A stretch of 64,000 nt of DNA from Monoplex corrugatus (taxonomy: Eukaryota; Mollusca; Gastropoda; Littorinimorpha; Ranellidae), in contig JAPXFY010000023.1 of NCBI GenBank assembly GCA_030674185.1, positions 15,769,686 through 15,833,685 on the forward strand. Direction: 5' to 3'. A program made the translations under genes and the position numbers. The notes below the pieces were generated by a model that made no database searches, was not told the DNA's origin, and worked only from the letters and a program-made list of their open reading frames with translations. Positions 1 to 10,447 of the stretch are shown here, piece after piece (positions within the stretch are counted from its first letter, which is position 1; every line of letters begins with the position of its first letter).

Positions 1-2
1 TA

Positions 3-392
3 CAGCGCATTCAAAACAATGCTGTACGCCTTGTACTCAAAAAGAAAAAAGCTGACCACATATCTCCTCTCCTGGCACAACTTCACTGGCTCCCTGTATC
101 AAAGCGCATACAGTACAAACTAGACACCATGTGCTACAAAAGCCTCAATAACGCAGCCCCCGATTACCTGTCAAGCCTACTTGAGATCTATCTTCCCTCA
201 CGTACCCTCCGCTCTGCCTCCGATCCTCTGACTTTTCGCTTTCCACGCACTAAGCTCAATACCTATGGTCCACGAGCCTTCTCTGTTTCTGGTCCACTCT
301 CCTGGAACAAACTTCCTCTCTCAGTCCGTCAGCAACCTACTTTTGCCTCCTTCAAGTCCGCTCTCAAAACTCACCTTTTTTCCTCTGCATAA
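3..392 (+). pseudogene. L2 LINE ORF2 C-terminus (partial)
   Basis: The frame enters from the left edge and ends at TAA in 390-392, giving about 129 residues. It begins LQRIQNNAVRLVLKKKK, continues through an HWLPV stretch, and ends with a WNKLPLSVRQ segment and KTHLFSSA. This matches, with few substitutions, the C-terminal end of the 692-residue RT frame at 14571-16649. It is the domain downstream of the reverse transcriptase in L2-type elements and has no known catalytic motif. No RT or endonuclease lies in the window for this copy, so whether it is part of an intact element cannot be judged. Confidence 0.88.
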
Positions 393-553
393 AATCCTAA
401 CCTCACTCAACCCCCCTCTGCAGCCTGTCTCCGCTCGGAGGGGAATCACTTTGTTTTAATATATAATTGTATATGATGTGCTCTCTGTGGTTTTCCATTG
501 GTTTTATTCTTGCTTTTATTGCTTTTATTCTTTTCTCCCCATTTGTGGCCATG

Positions 554-554
<1 letters not shown>

Positions 555-643
<89 letters not shown>

Positions 644-660
644 CGTGCGTGCGTGTGTGT
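555..660. repeat. (GT)n microsatellite in L2 3' UTR
   Basis: A nearly pure GT run that turns into a few GTGC steps at its right end. It lies between the L2 stop codon and the L2 tail motif. Open frames through it are Val/Cys-type dipeptide artefacts. Confidence 0.95.
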
Positions 661-718
661 CTTTTCGGCGCTTGGATTTGATTTTGTCGAGACTTGCGCT
701 ATATAAATATTGTAATTA

Positions 719-985
719 TTATGTATGCATGTGCGTATGTATGTATGTATGTATGTATGTATGTATGTATGTATACGCTTAGATTTATGTATGTATGTGT
801 GTATGCATGTATACGCTCAGCTTAGATTTATGTATGTAAGTATGTAAGCATGTATGTATGCATGTATACGCTCATATGTATGTAGGTATGTATGCATGTC
901 TACGCTCAGCGCTTAGATTTGATTTTGTCAAGATTTTGCGCTATATAAATAAAATATATTATTATTATTATTATTATTATTTTTT
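719..985 (+). repeat. (ATGT)n tracts and an extra L2/SINE-type tail
   Basis: Interrupted ATGT/GTAT microsatellite blocks alternate with short copies of 'tacgctca...gcttagattta'. The block closes with a second complete tail, GCGCTTAGATTTGATTTTG then GCGCTATATAAAT, and an ATT run at about 960-980. The repeated 'cgctcagcttagattta' pieces look like partial duplications of the L2 tail, so this stretch is probably slippage or re-insertion next to the L2 3' end. Confidence 0.7.
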
Positions 986-1252
986 GGGGGGGAGGGTTTT
1001 TTGTTTTTTTTTAGGAAGGTGCTGAGTACATTTTGAGATAATAATAACTCTGATATGGCCATATCGCTCTACAACAATCACAACAACAAAAGAATAATAA
1101 TAATAATAATAATATTTTGTATTATATAGCCAGAGTAACTGTTTGCAATAAGTACTATATAAAATAAAGTCAAATGAATAGGCCTACATTTGTGTAAGAC
1201 TAAGAGAGACCCAATCACAGCAGTTTATCAACGAGTCCTAAAAACATACAAG

Positions 1253-1253
<1 letters not shown>

Positions 1254-1314
<61 letters not shown>

Positions 1315-1560
1315 AATTAAAGAAACATTTCATTTGTTGTCCATGTATATGTGTCTGTGTGTATGTAGTGTGTGATTGTGTGTAGTGTATGCATGTGTGA
1401 ATGTGTTTTCCTGTGTGTGTGTGTTTTTCTGTGCATGTGTGTGTGTTTTTCTCTGTGTGTGTGTGTGGGTTTTTTTTTCTCTGTGTGTGTGGGTTTTTTT
1501 TCTCTGTTGTGTGTGTGGTGGTTTTCCCTCTGTGTGTGGGGGGGGGGGGGGCACTGTGTA
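1254..1560. repeat. (CT)n followed by GT-rich and poly-G tracts
   Basis: A pure CT dinucleotide run ends at 1310. A degenerate TGTG-rich stretch with T-runs follows, then a run of 14 G (1538-1551). Nothing codes here. Confidence 0.9.
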
Positions 1561-3290
1561 TATATGTCAGTATGCATACACACCTATTATTATAAGAAAC
1601 AAAAACCTCTTTCTCAACAGATTAATAAACTGGTTTGACCACACCAAATCTATCACACAAAGTTTCCTGCAATCAATTCTCAAGCCTTTCTGTAATGACA
1701 GCTAACTGTAAGAGCCCTCTTATTCGTTTTAATGTTCTGCTCTTCTGCTTTCATAAACAAACAAAACAGATCTTTTCGTGTGTGTGTGTATGTGTGTGTC
1801 TTTGTAAATGTAATACATATTAGTGTACATATGTCAAATATACATGCATATGTGTCTGTGTCTTGTGTGTGTCTATGTGTAATGTGTATGTGCAGATGTA
1901 TGCATGCATTTATGTCAGTATTTTACATGTTTATGTGTGCATGTGTTCTACTGGGTGTTGCTGTTACCACTGTATCTGTGACAATCACAATAATTTTCAA
2001 AAGACAATGTACCCATCATGAACTGATATTCTAACTGTAACAAATACAACCCCTAAATCTTAAGTTCTGGATACACCCATCCTCTCTTTTCTCTAAACAC
2101 ACACAGTGTTATTTTCGGTAAGTTATGTTTTTTGCTCATATAATCATTATCATTATGCCAAATGCTTCACAATCAACCTGTAGGCTAAACAAAACACACT
2201 TGTCAACAATCCAAAAGGCCTATATGATATCACTTGCACCACAATGAACTAGTATGCCACACAAAATAGACCTACACTTTATCACAGCCTATATAGATAA
2301 CAGTACAGATGTCATTTGCTTCACATTAAACTTGTAAACGTCAAAACGTTTTATTAAACCTGTGTCATTTGCTTCACAGTTCACATTCATTCAACAAGTA
2401 GGCCTAAATAAAATGCATTTGTTGACACATTATTGTATCATTTGCTTCGCATTCGATCAACAAACAAAACAAATCTATCAACGAGACTGAAGATATGCAC
2501 TAGCATTAATGATTAAGATGACGATTATCAGTGATAACACGAAGAACATGCACAAGCCAACGATCATACTCCATTCACCGCTTTACGTTACATCACGCCA
2601 TGCCGGCAATTTTCCCACAGTTGTAAGCCAACAACCAGACATAACTTCGGCAATTGATAAATGCGGACATTTTTCTCAATGAACATCTCACCTCACCTGA
2701 CCAAAAAGACCACGCTACGGATCATGTCTTGTTGTTGTCTGCAAGCCGGCTAAACGGGTCCTGAGTGATAAACACGCGCGTCTGCTCTGCTCAACGATCA
2801 CTCGTTCGGTGAAGAATCTCCGGTCTTCCCCAAGTTCAATCACTGCAAAGCTGAGAGCAGACGATTCTGAGCCTATCAGCACCTGACCCAGACTCGCATG
2901 GTCGCTAAATCAATGAAAATCTGTTCCTGGTCTGATCTCACACATCACTGCTCTCTCATCACACATCCTATTTTCCAACGCTGTGACACGCCCCGATTCG
3001 CCCACACGCTCAAATATTTGGGCTGTCTCCTGGCAAAGGTAGGCCCCACATCCTGTCCGTCGCTAGTGACAGTAGGAAAACGAACGTGCTCGCAAATTTT
3101 CCGCTCGCGCTAACTGCGCGATTTACAATGCGTTCCTGCGTGAAATTTTGTATCGTGTTTGATTTATTGTCCAATGTTGAATAAAAAAAAAAATTTTTTT
3201 TAAAGAAAATTCAGTTTGCAATCTCTAGTACCCCTATCACCCCGCCCCACATCCACACATTTATAGAAAGTAAACTCAATAAAAAAAAAA
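1561..3290. other. Intergenic DNA without recognisable gene
   Basis: 1770-1960 is TG-rich. Between about 2140 and 2460 the phrase 'atttgcttcac' recurs several times with variants, suggesting a small decayed repeat. 2560-3120 is more CpG-containing, unique-looking sequence with a 71-codon open frame at 2898-3113 that resembles nothing I recognise. 3180-3200 is a poly-A/poly-T junction. I see no supported gene. Confidence 0.6.
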
Positions 3291-3329
3291 GAATGATCTG
3301 GGATGACTTTATCTTTTATACAATTCTCT

Positions 3330-3577
3330 GGAAAATGCATGATGGCGCAGTGTGCTCCAGAAACAACTCAGGTCAGAGGAAAAGTCAGACCTTAGCCGAG
3401 AAAAATAGAGTCAGGCGGAAAGCAAGCTCCTGTGAAGGCAATCCCATGGCCAGCATCCATACATGCATCCAATGTCACAGAGACTGCCTTTCCCACACTG
3501 GCCTTACCAGCCACAGCCAACACTGCTCCAGAGGCATCAACTCAACTCGACATGACACTAGGGCGCATCATCCATAG
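3330..3577 (+). pseudogene. Possible LINE C-terminal zinc-finger relic
   Basis: Within a short open frame from 3293, about codons 56-78 read HTCIQCHRDCLSHTGLTSHSQHC. The spacing Cys-x2-Cys with downstream His-x2-His/Cys, together with the GL-x-SH pattern, resembles the single zinc finger that closes many endonuclease/RT LINE proteins. The basic stretch ahead of it (RVRRKAS) fits that reading. No RT precedes it, so it would be a dead fragment. An unrelated zinc-finger exon is possible but less likely given the repeats around it. Confidence 0.4.
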
Positions 3578-3770
3578 CTGACACCAACTGACAGAGGCCT
3601 ACTACTACTACTACCACTATGTACATGGGTGAAACCTGTCAAAATTAAAAAAACTGAAAGGCCGGGGTCCAGGGGCCGCCAACTGAAAACGATTTTTTTG
3701 TATTTAAAGACTAATTTTGTGGCCTCTCCTGAATGGAAATTTATAATTTTAATTGCTTTAAAATACATTT

Positions 3771-3841
<71 letters not shown>
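3771..3841. repeat. (GT)n microsatellite
   Basis: Nearly perfect GT run of about 70 bp, starting with one GA step. Confidence 0.95.
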
Positions 3842-3842
<1 letters not shown>

Positions 3843-4184
3843 TGCATGCAAATCTCATGGAGACATATCAATGACCGAGTGTACAAACAACAGCATGCTA
3901 GTGTTCTGAGTGTCACTTGTGTGTTCAAACCTGTTGACTGGCAGCAATATACATTTTTTTTCTTTCAAATTAAAAAAAAAACCGGCAGCTTCCGTCTGCC
4001 ATAACTGAGACAAAAACGGATTTCCGTCCCCAGACGGCACAGTTTCACCCATGTATGTAAAGTGCGTAACTTGTTAACTTGCTAAATGAAGACCTCTGAC
4101 CAACCATACCATACAACGCATGTTCATTTCATTCAAGCGAAGGTGTCTCTATAAAATTATGTATGATTCCAGCTACACACTATA

Positions 4185-4450
4185 CTTCACTGATGGCTGC
4201 CGTGCAGTAGTCAAGCGGGCAAATGTCAGAGTCCAACAGGAAGGACCTGGGTTTAATCTGCCTATAGGTACCTTCATCTGAAAGGTAAAAGGTGCAAATT
4301 GTTTCCATTTCCTGAGTCAATGTGTGTGCAGACATGTCAATGCTTAGACCCCTCCATGTATACATGCTTGTAGCATATCAAATACAGACATTAAAGATCC
4401 TGTAAGTCATCTCAGTAGTTGACTTAGGGAAACATGAAAACATTATTCAT
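4185..4450 (+). repeat. Degraded tRNA-derived SINE, family 1, copy 1
   Basis: The left part has a decayed box-B-like sequence (cctgggtttaatctgcc near 4248). The right part carries the phrase AAAGATCCTGTAAGTCAT followed by 'agttgacttagggaaacatgaaaac' between 4394 and 4441. That second block recurs at 10376-10440 with about the same spacing, which marks a dispersed family. Assignment as a tRNA SINE is inference from the box-B remnant. Confidence 0.6.
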
Positions 4451-4848
4451 GAACACCCACAAAAGCTGTTTAACATGACTACACTGAACAAAACCAGAAA
4501 ACAAGCTGCACGATATAAGATGTGGCAGAATAAACATATAAAATGACGTATCTTTACTAACAATGTCTCACAGTACTGGAATCCACTACCTTCTTAAATT
4601 TTTATATAAACATGCACAAAGTCTAAGCTCATTCAAAACTGTTTATTCAGACCTAAAAATTTGACAATGAACTTTCAGTTTTGGGAGCAGGGTGTAGTGA
4701 GGCTCTATTCACTTCATCTGCAATGACAGATTATATCGAAGTCCAAAATTGATACACACTTAAGAGCTGACACGCAAACACTTTAACAATGATGAAAGAA
4801 AAATATGTTGTATGCAACTTAGTGCAACACACACACACACACACACAC

Positions 4849-4886
<38 letters not shown>

Positions 4887-5844
4887 GCATGTGCGCACAC
4901 ACACACGTAAGCACAATAAAATAGAGACGCATGTACACATGCACCCCAATTCGTATGCACTAACCATCCATACCAAAGACATTTTGACTGTAAGTGTAAG
5001 CGTACAATGGAAGCCATGTGTTTAAAGGTAATATTTAACCATAACCTTGTCCATTTTCGCTGAGTCAGAAAACACATTTTCTTTGATCAGCATGTAAACG
5101 TGGCGCCCATATCCTCCCCTTTAACATTTTACCTTCTCCATGCCTGATGAGGGTAAAGATTGTGCATAACCACGTGACAGTAAGGGTAAGAGCAGATAAA
5201 AGAAACCTCAACTTTTCTCAGGGCAAGCACTAAGAGGGACTGACATAAGTAAGTTATGTAACCCCAATGTGTTTCAAACTCACAACCTCCTCATTTGGAG
5301 TCAGATGTACTGCTGTTGCGCCTCGGAGTCCACTGTGAGGGTCAGCTACCTACTCATATTTTTCGGCTAGGCAAACTGTGGTAAGACGTGTAAGGAAATG
5401 GAAGGAGGACTTAATTTCACGGGATACAGAAAAATGCGAAGTCCCAGATTTTCTAAATGTCAGGCAATTTGACCAAACTGCAGTTCTGTTTCTGTTTCTT
5501 TCTGACATTTTTTGGCTACTGTCACCACAATCTACCCCGCCTTAATTAATGATTATTAGATTTACAGGCTGAAACTGCACATAAACATCTGTGGGCTCTT
5601 CACGCTAACACTACAGCAGTCCACACAAAGCAGTTTGCGTTTCTTTTTCTTAGCTTTTTTTTATTCATCACAAATATGTAATGTATGCTGTATGACATCC
5701 ACTGTAAAGAGATGAAAATTTAGAAAGAATTCCGATTTACGTTATGGTCCCCTACTAAATGAATGAATGAATGCGTGTCGAATGTTACTGCATTTACCGG
5801 CATATAGGCCCTCTCTGTCTCTTCCACTCTCTTATACGACCTTG
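4451..5844. other. Intergenic DNA with a CA microsatellite
   Basis: The only clear structure is an interrupted CA run at 4829-4882. Around 5268-5330 there is a tRNA-like stretch in reverse (a box-B-like phrase with poor matches), probably another eroded SINE. No coding region is supported. Confidence 0.6.
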
Positions 5845-5956
<112 letters not shown>

Positions 5957-6237
5957 TTGAACACGCACGCGTGCATGTGTGTGTGCATGCTCGCATGCGT
6001 GCATTTGAGAGCGTGTGTGCAAGTATGTGTGTTGAACCTTTTAGTGTATTAGGAATGAGTATATTTTCAAAGTGATAAAACCAACAAAAACTAACATTGT
6101 TATGATTCCAAGCACAAACAAACCGTAGCTTTCAAACTCAAACTGCTCTTTACACGTTTCATTATTTTACACTAACGACCAGTGGTAAGGCAGTCGCATT
6201 AACATGTATGCATATACAACATGTTGCACACGTGTTG

Positions 6238-6364
6238 TTAACCCTTTGACTTTGACAGGAAGCTGGTGGGTAGGTAAGGGAATCAAAGGGTTAAGTTTTT
6301 GCTTCGCTAGCGTGGTTGACAATGCAGAGTGTTGGTGGACAGACTGCGGGAGTCAAAGGGTTAA
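6238..6364. mobile_element. piggyBac-like hairpin MITE, copy 1
   Basis: The element is bounded by TTAA on both sides. Its ends read CCCTTTGACT and, inverted, AGTCAAAGGG. TTAA target duplications plus termini starting CCC are the hallmark of the piggyBac superfamily. It shares internal sequence (GGAAGCTGGTGG, GGGTTAAGTTTTTGC) with copies at 8.1, 30.3 and 36.1 kb. It has no coding capacity. This copy is shorter than the others and seems to lack part of the left arm. Confidence 0.75.
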
Positions 6365-8110
6365 TCTGTTATCACGGGGTACAAATTAGGTGTGAAATAT
6401 CGAGAGAAGGTTGTCTAAGAGAGGGAAAGAGAGACAGGGAGAACCCACTGCCGGTAACATTCAACACTGGCCACGCATCACTGAGCTGTGGACAGTGGAT
6501 AGTTGTGGGGATTGATTGATGGCGCGCGCTGGCTGGAACTTGGTCTGATCCAGCAAGGGAATGTGCAACCGTTAGCGCTAAGAGACTTACAAACGTCTTT
6601 CTAATCACAGAGAAAATATATTCCATTGTCTGTTTACTTACTAGATCTAGATCTATACAATCTATTCAACACGGGGGGGGGGGGGGGGGGTTGCGTCTCT
6701 ACATCATCATCATCAGGTGCCTTGCCACATGGCGTTGGCTATCATCATCAGATCATGGCCTTCCATCTGTTTCTATCTCTTGTTGCCTCAATCACCTCTT
6801 CCACCCTCTTTGTCCTCAGCCCATAATACAAGCGCACGCAATTTGTTTCGCGCTACATGGAGATCTACACCCGCTCGCTTCAGAAAGGACTATAAATAAT
6901 GTCCATTATTGTTCATGGTGGTGGTGATTCTGTACGTTGTTTCTGTTGCTGTTGTTGATGACGATGATGATGATGATGGTGATGATGATGATATTGCTAT
7001 CATCATTTACAAACGTTATGAGTTTTCTTCTTTGTTGTTGTATTTCTGTTCTAAGGTTCGTTTGGTTCCTGTCTATTGTTACTAATATTGTTGTTGCACC
7101 CCTCCCCATCTTTTTTTTCCCCCAGATAATTCAATGAAGCTGTCAAAGGCATCACACATTTGTGTGCATGGATGGATCTCTGAGCTCTAAAAATAAGTTC
7201 AGTCAAACAGGTCAGAATGCACTCACCACACACACCCAATGTAACGGCTCTGACGCACCCGCACGCGCCGTTTCGTCTGGTATCGATTATAATCACCGTT
7301 CCTTCTTCAAAGCGCAACCTGACTGAATGAATATAGGTCATGGGTGCAACGAAGCCAACTCGGCAATGGTCTCTCATTTTCCCGCCTCATTCAGGGTCGT
7401 GGTTTATGTAAGTGTGACCTTGTCAATAACCTCTCACCTCTCTACCGGAAATAATGCGGTTGATACAAACAACAGTCCTGGTAGTCACTCACGCGGCATT
7501 TTTGACAGACGATGATAATTCAGCTGTCCGTGGAATCGCAGTGGGATTAAAAGGATGAAAGACTACTCGATCGCCCCGTACTCTATGTAATTGAAACCGA
7601 AGAAATTTTTGACCAAGTGTGCGACTGTGTGCGTTTTCCTTGTTAATTTCTTTTTCTTCCTCTGCGCGCTCGCTTGTGTATAATGTTCTGTTCGTTTGTT
7701 TTATCAGTTTCATGCTTTTCCCCAGTGTGGTGTTGTTGGGTTGTGTGATGTGTGTTGTTGTTGTTGTTGTTGTTGCTAAAGCTGCTGCTGTTTTTGTCAC
7801 TGTCTTTTCTTTTCCCCTAGAGATTGGAGATCAAACGAGGTGTCCGTAAATCTTGAAAGTGAGCCAAGTGATATTGTACGTTTAATTGAATTAAAAACTC
7901 AACCAATTGCTGTGGACATAGGTCTGTATAGTTTTTCGATTCACTGACCAGTATCTCGGTCAGTTGTCAAGGGCGACTACGGGATAGATCTACGTCATAC
8001 GTAGGGGCCACTGACCTGAAGTAATACATTAAGCTCTTAAGAATTCGATCAGTCGTGTGGAGCTGAGTTCTTTTACTCAACTGTGTAACCTAAGTTGCCC
8101 AGGACGGCTG
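6365..8110. other. Intergenic DNA with small simple repeats
   Basis: It contains an 18-G run (6673-6690), ATG/GAT-type triplet stretches near 6955-7000 and a TTG run near 7755-7776. The rest looks single-copy with no gene I can recognise. Confidence 0.6.
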
Positions 8111-8301
8111 TTAACCCTTTGACTCGAGCTCAATGTCCATCAACATCCTGCATTGTTAAGCATACTACCAAAGCAAAAACTTAACCCTTTCATTCCCTCA
8201 CCCTATCCACCAGCTTTCTGCAGGAGGCTGGTGGATAGGGCGAGAGAATCAAAGGGTTAAGTTTTTGCGGTTGGTGGATAGGGTGCGGGAGTCAGAGTTA
8301 A
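8111..8301. mobile_element. piggyBac-like hairpin MITE, copy 2
   Basis: It starts TTAACCCTTTGACTC and ends with a slightly eroded inverse (GAGTCAGAGTTAA). The centre is a long near-perfect hairpin: CCCTATCCACCAGC is followed by its inverse GCTGGTGGATAGGG around the CTGCAGG tip. At 191 bp it is close to the 193-bp copy at 30.3 kb. Confidence 0.8.
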
Positions 8302-8545
8302 TATGGGGGGGGGGGGGGTCACTGAGCCATGAGTAATATGATCACTTTGACCGTTTTCGGTTGACTGCATATTTATATAGAGCAATACATAGATAAACGT
8401 GCCACTGTTTCAGTATTACTTGGATATATGGCTGGATGGGTGGACTGTGAGGGTTTCTTCTTCTTGTTTCTCTTCACGCTACGTGCTAATATGTTTATTT
8501 CACATCATCTTTAAAACGTTTTCAAACATACAGAGCAGGGCAGTT

Positions 8546-8665
8546 CTGCACACATGTTGAGATGGGAAAAATCTCCACCCTTTACCCACCAGGCAGATGT
8601 ATCTGGGAGGATTGAACCCAGCACCTTTTGACTGCCATTTTCTCCTGCTATACGCCACACTCGGG
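8546..8665 (-). repeat. tRNA-derived SINE relic, family 2
   Basis: The plus strand reads 'aaaaatctccaccctttacccaccaggc' followed by 'ggattgaacccagcacctt'. Its complement holds a box-B-like GGTTCAATCC. The same order of phrases occurs at 20056-20175, so this is a dispersed, probably tRNA-derived family on the minus strand. Confidence 0.55.
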
Positions 8666-8755
8666 AAGTTGTCTGCTGTTTGTCTGGGTTTTTTGTTTGT
8701 TGTTTTTGTTTTTTTTCTAAGTGATGTGCATTTATTCTTTGTTTTTTTGTATTAT

Positions 8756-8800
8756 ATACTTGACAAAGGCCAGTTGGCCAAACATTTGCGCCTGTCTTGT
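8756..8800 (+). repeat. GGCC-hairpin dispersed motif, copy 1
   Basis: A short hairpin, GGCCAGTTGGCC (8768-8779), is followed by AAACATTTGCGCCTGTCTTG. The copy at 35733 has the better-preserved form GGCCAGTTGGCCGAAA and shares the downstream phrase, and a third partial copy lies at about 47869. It is probably the edge of a repeat family. Confidence 0.5.
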
Positions 8801-9184
8801 TTTGTGGTGGTGGTGGTGGTGATGGTTATTGGTTTAATATCTATTCGCTTAAGTGATTTTAGACACACCACACACACACCCCCCCCCAAAAAACAAAAAA
8901 AAAACAAATTCGCTTAAGTGACTTTAGACCCAAAAAAAAAACCAAACAAACAAATAGAGAAAGAAAAGACAAGAAAACGATGTGGGGATGGGGGTGTAGA
9001 TGCAGGAGGGCACAGGAAGAGGGGAGGGGAGATAAATGAAGTAACATATTACAACAACTATTTAAACGATAAACCAGTTAACTACGATAGTGAACAGAGA
9101 TGGTAACGAATTCTAAGTATTGAGCGAAAGGATAACAAATGAAGCAGCGTACTACGACTATTTAAACAATGTTAAATATGTATT

Positions 9185-9344
9185 CTATTTCTTTCTGTGT
9201 ATGTGTGTGTGCGTGCGCGCGCGTGTGCGTGCGTTTGTGTGTGTATGTGAGTGCGTTTGTGTGTGCGTGTGTGTGAGTGAGTGCGTGCGTGCATGCGTGT
9301 GTGTGTGTGTGTGTGTGTGGTGTGTGTGTGTGTGTGTGTGTGTG

Positions 9345-9395
<51 letters not shown>

Positions 9396-9396
9396 C
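9185..9396. repeat. GT-rich microsatellite
   Basis: Degenerate GT with GC interruptions up to about 9295, then long pure GT blocks broken by single GG or TT steps. Confidence 0.93.
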
Positions 9397-9433
9397 TTTT
9401 CTGGTTCATATTCACTTTACCGCTGGCAATCAC

Positions 9434-9565
9434 TTTCAGTTTCTCAAGATGATGTCTCAGCGCTCAGAACGAATTCCATATGCACTAACGTCACAGGTGC
9501 CATGTGTATGGTAATCATGGCACAAGCCTTAATCCTGCACATAAACCCATGAGCTAGCCAGGTCC
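9434..9565 (+). repeat. Dispersed repeat B, copy 1
   Basis: From 'tttcagtttctcaagatga' to 'cccatgagctagccaggtc' this stretch matches 32286-32417 along its whole length with scattered substitutions. No known family is recognised. It ends directly beside the 5S-like sequence here but not at 32.4 kb, so the 5S piece is not part of the unit. Confidence 0.75.
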
Positions 9566-9573
9566 TGAAAAAA

Positions 9574-9703
9574 GTCACCAACAGCATCCCCCGGTGTTCC
9601 CAGGCGGTCACCCATCCAAATAGGCTACTAACCGGGCCCGACGTTTCTTAACTTTGGTGATCGGACGAGAACCGGCGTTTTCAACGTGGTATGGCCGTAA
9701 ATC
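9574..9703 (-). pseudogene. 5S rRNA pseudogene
   Basis: Read on the minus strand it follows 5S rRNA from end to end: TTTACGGCCATACCACGTTG at the start, then CGGTTCTCGTCCGATCACC, GTCGGGCCCGGTTAGTA, TTTGGATGGGTGACCGCC, and a T-run after the 3' end. Two features argue against function. The internal promoter C-box is broken by extra bases between GTTAGTA and TTTGGATGG, and further bases are inserted near the 3' end, making about 130 nt against the usual 120. It is a single copy with no tandem 5S units around it. A 5S-derived SINE head is the alternative, but no tail family is visible. Confidence 0.8.
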
Positions 9704-9879
9704 GCTGATTCAGATTTCAGCAGGTAAACGTTGCACTTCAAACTAGAACGTCTGGGGTCAGTACACCGAAACACTTCCGTCTGATGAATAAAAGCTGGGG
9801 ACTTTGCTAATCTCTCAGGTCAACATGTGTGCCCAGTGCCAGTCCTAAACCCCCATCGTGTTTATAATAATAATAAATA

Positions 9880-10268
9880 ATTATAATAATAATGATAATA
9901 ATAATAATAATAAATCGCTTTTATATAGCGCTATTCTCCTACACATAGGTAAAGACTCACTGCGCTTTACATTAATAGTTCATTTTTCCCAATCAGCCCT
10001 ATGCCTGGTGGTCAATTATACTACCTCCCACTCCTAGTCCCTCCCCCCCCCTCCGCCCGCAACACACACACTAGCACATCTGTTGCAAGCAAGTACTAAA
10101 ATATATATACTCAATCAGAAAGATCAAAAATCATGTTTCATTACTGGTAGTATTTATCAAAAAGATGAGTTTTGAGGCCTCCCTTGAAAGAAGAGAGAGA
10201 TGATGAACAGCGGAGAGAAAAAGGCAGACCGTTCCAGACAAGTGGGGCCTGGCAACGGAAGGCTCGGT
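9880..10268 (-). mobile_element. L2-like LINE 3' fragment, second family
   Basis: On the minus strand, about 10265 to 10145 reads RCQAPLVWNGLPFSLRCSSS and then SLSSFKGGLKTHLF. This is the typical WN-x-LP ... FK-x-x-LKTHLF C-terminus of L2-type LINEs. Downstream come a 3' UTR and the tail AGCGCTATATAAAAGCG with an ATT run (plus strand 9865-9925). The sequence differs clearly from the L2 copies at 1 bp and 14.3 kb, so it is another family. It is 5' truncated at about 10270, where SINE-like sequence begins. Confidence 0.75.
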
Positions 10269-10274
10269 GTCCTA

Positions 10275-10445
10275 TGGTTTTGTATTTTGATTTTGATTTT
10301 GCCAGAAGCTTCTGGTTGCTTGACCTGAGACTGCGTTCAGGCCTGTATACGCATGAAGAATATCAAGTACGCGCGGTAAAGATCCTTTACGTCATGTCAG
10401 TGGCTGACTTATTGAAACTTGAAAACAGCCAGCATGCAGCAATTG
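10275..10445 (+). repeat. SINE family 1, copy 2
   Basis: It contains 'taaagatcctttacgtcatgtcagtggctgacttattgaaacttgaaaac' in two halves matching 4394-4441, followed by 'agccagcatgcag'. It directly abuts the 30-bp array on its right. Confidence 0.6.
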
Positions 10446-10447
10446 CG

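Larger units (their letters stand above)
1..716 (+). mobile_element. 3' end of an L2-clade LINE, cut by the window edge
   Basis: This is the last part of a non-LTR retrotransposon whose body lies outside the window. It holds the C-terminal coding end, a 3' UTR with a long GT microsatellite, and the tail motif GCGCTATATAAAT followed by a T/A-rich run. The same arrangement, nearly base for base, ends the large minus-strand element at 14.27-17.72 kb, so both are copies of one family. The GT tract therefore sits inside the element's 3' UTR and travels with it. Clade assignment to L2 rests on the C-terminal protein pattern and the tail motif, both recalled from known families. Confidence 0.85.

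Noticed and set aside
2898..3113. 71-codon frame in CpG-containing sequence as a first exon
   Set aside because: No splice donor or similarity that could be supported by eye; kept only as intergenic.
5268..5330. Possible tRNA gene on the minus strand
   Set aside because: Only a weak box-B-like phrase; no box A at the right distance and no cloverleaf can be drawn.
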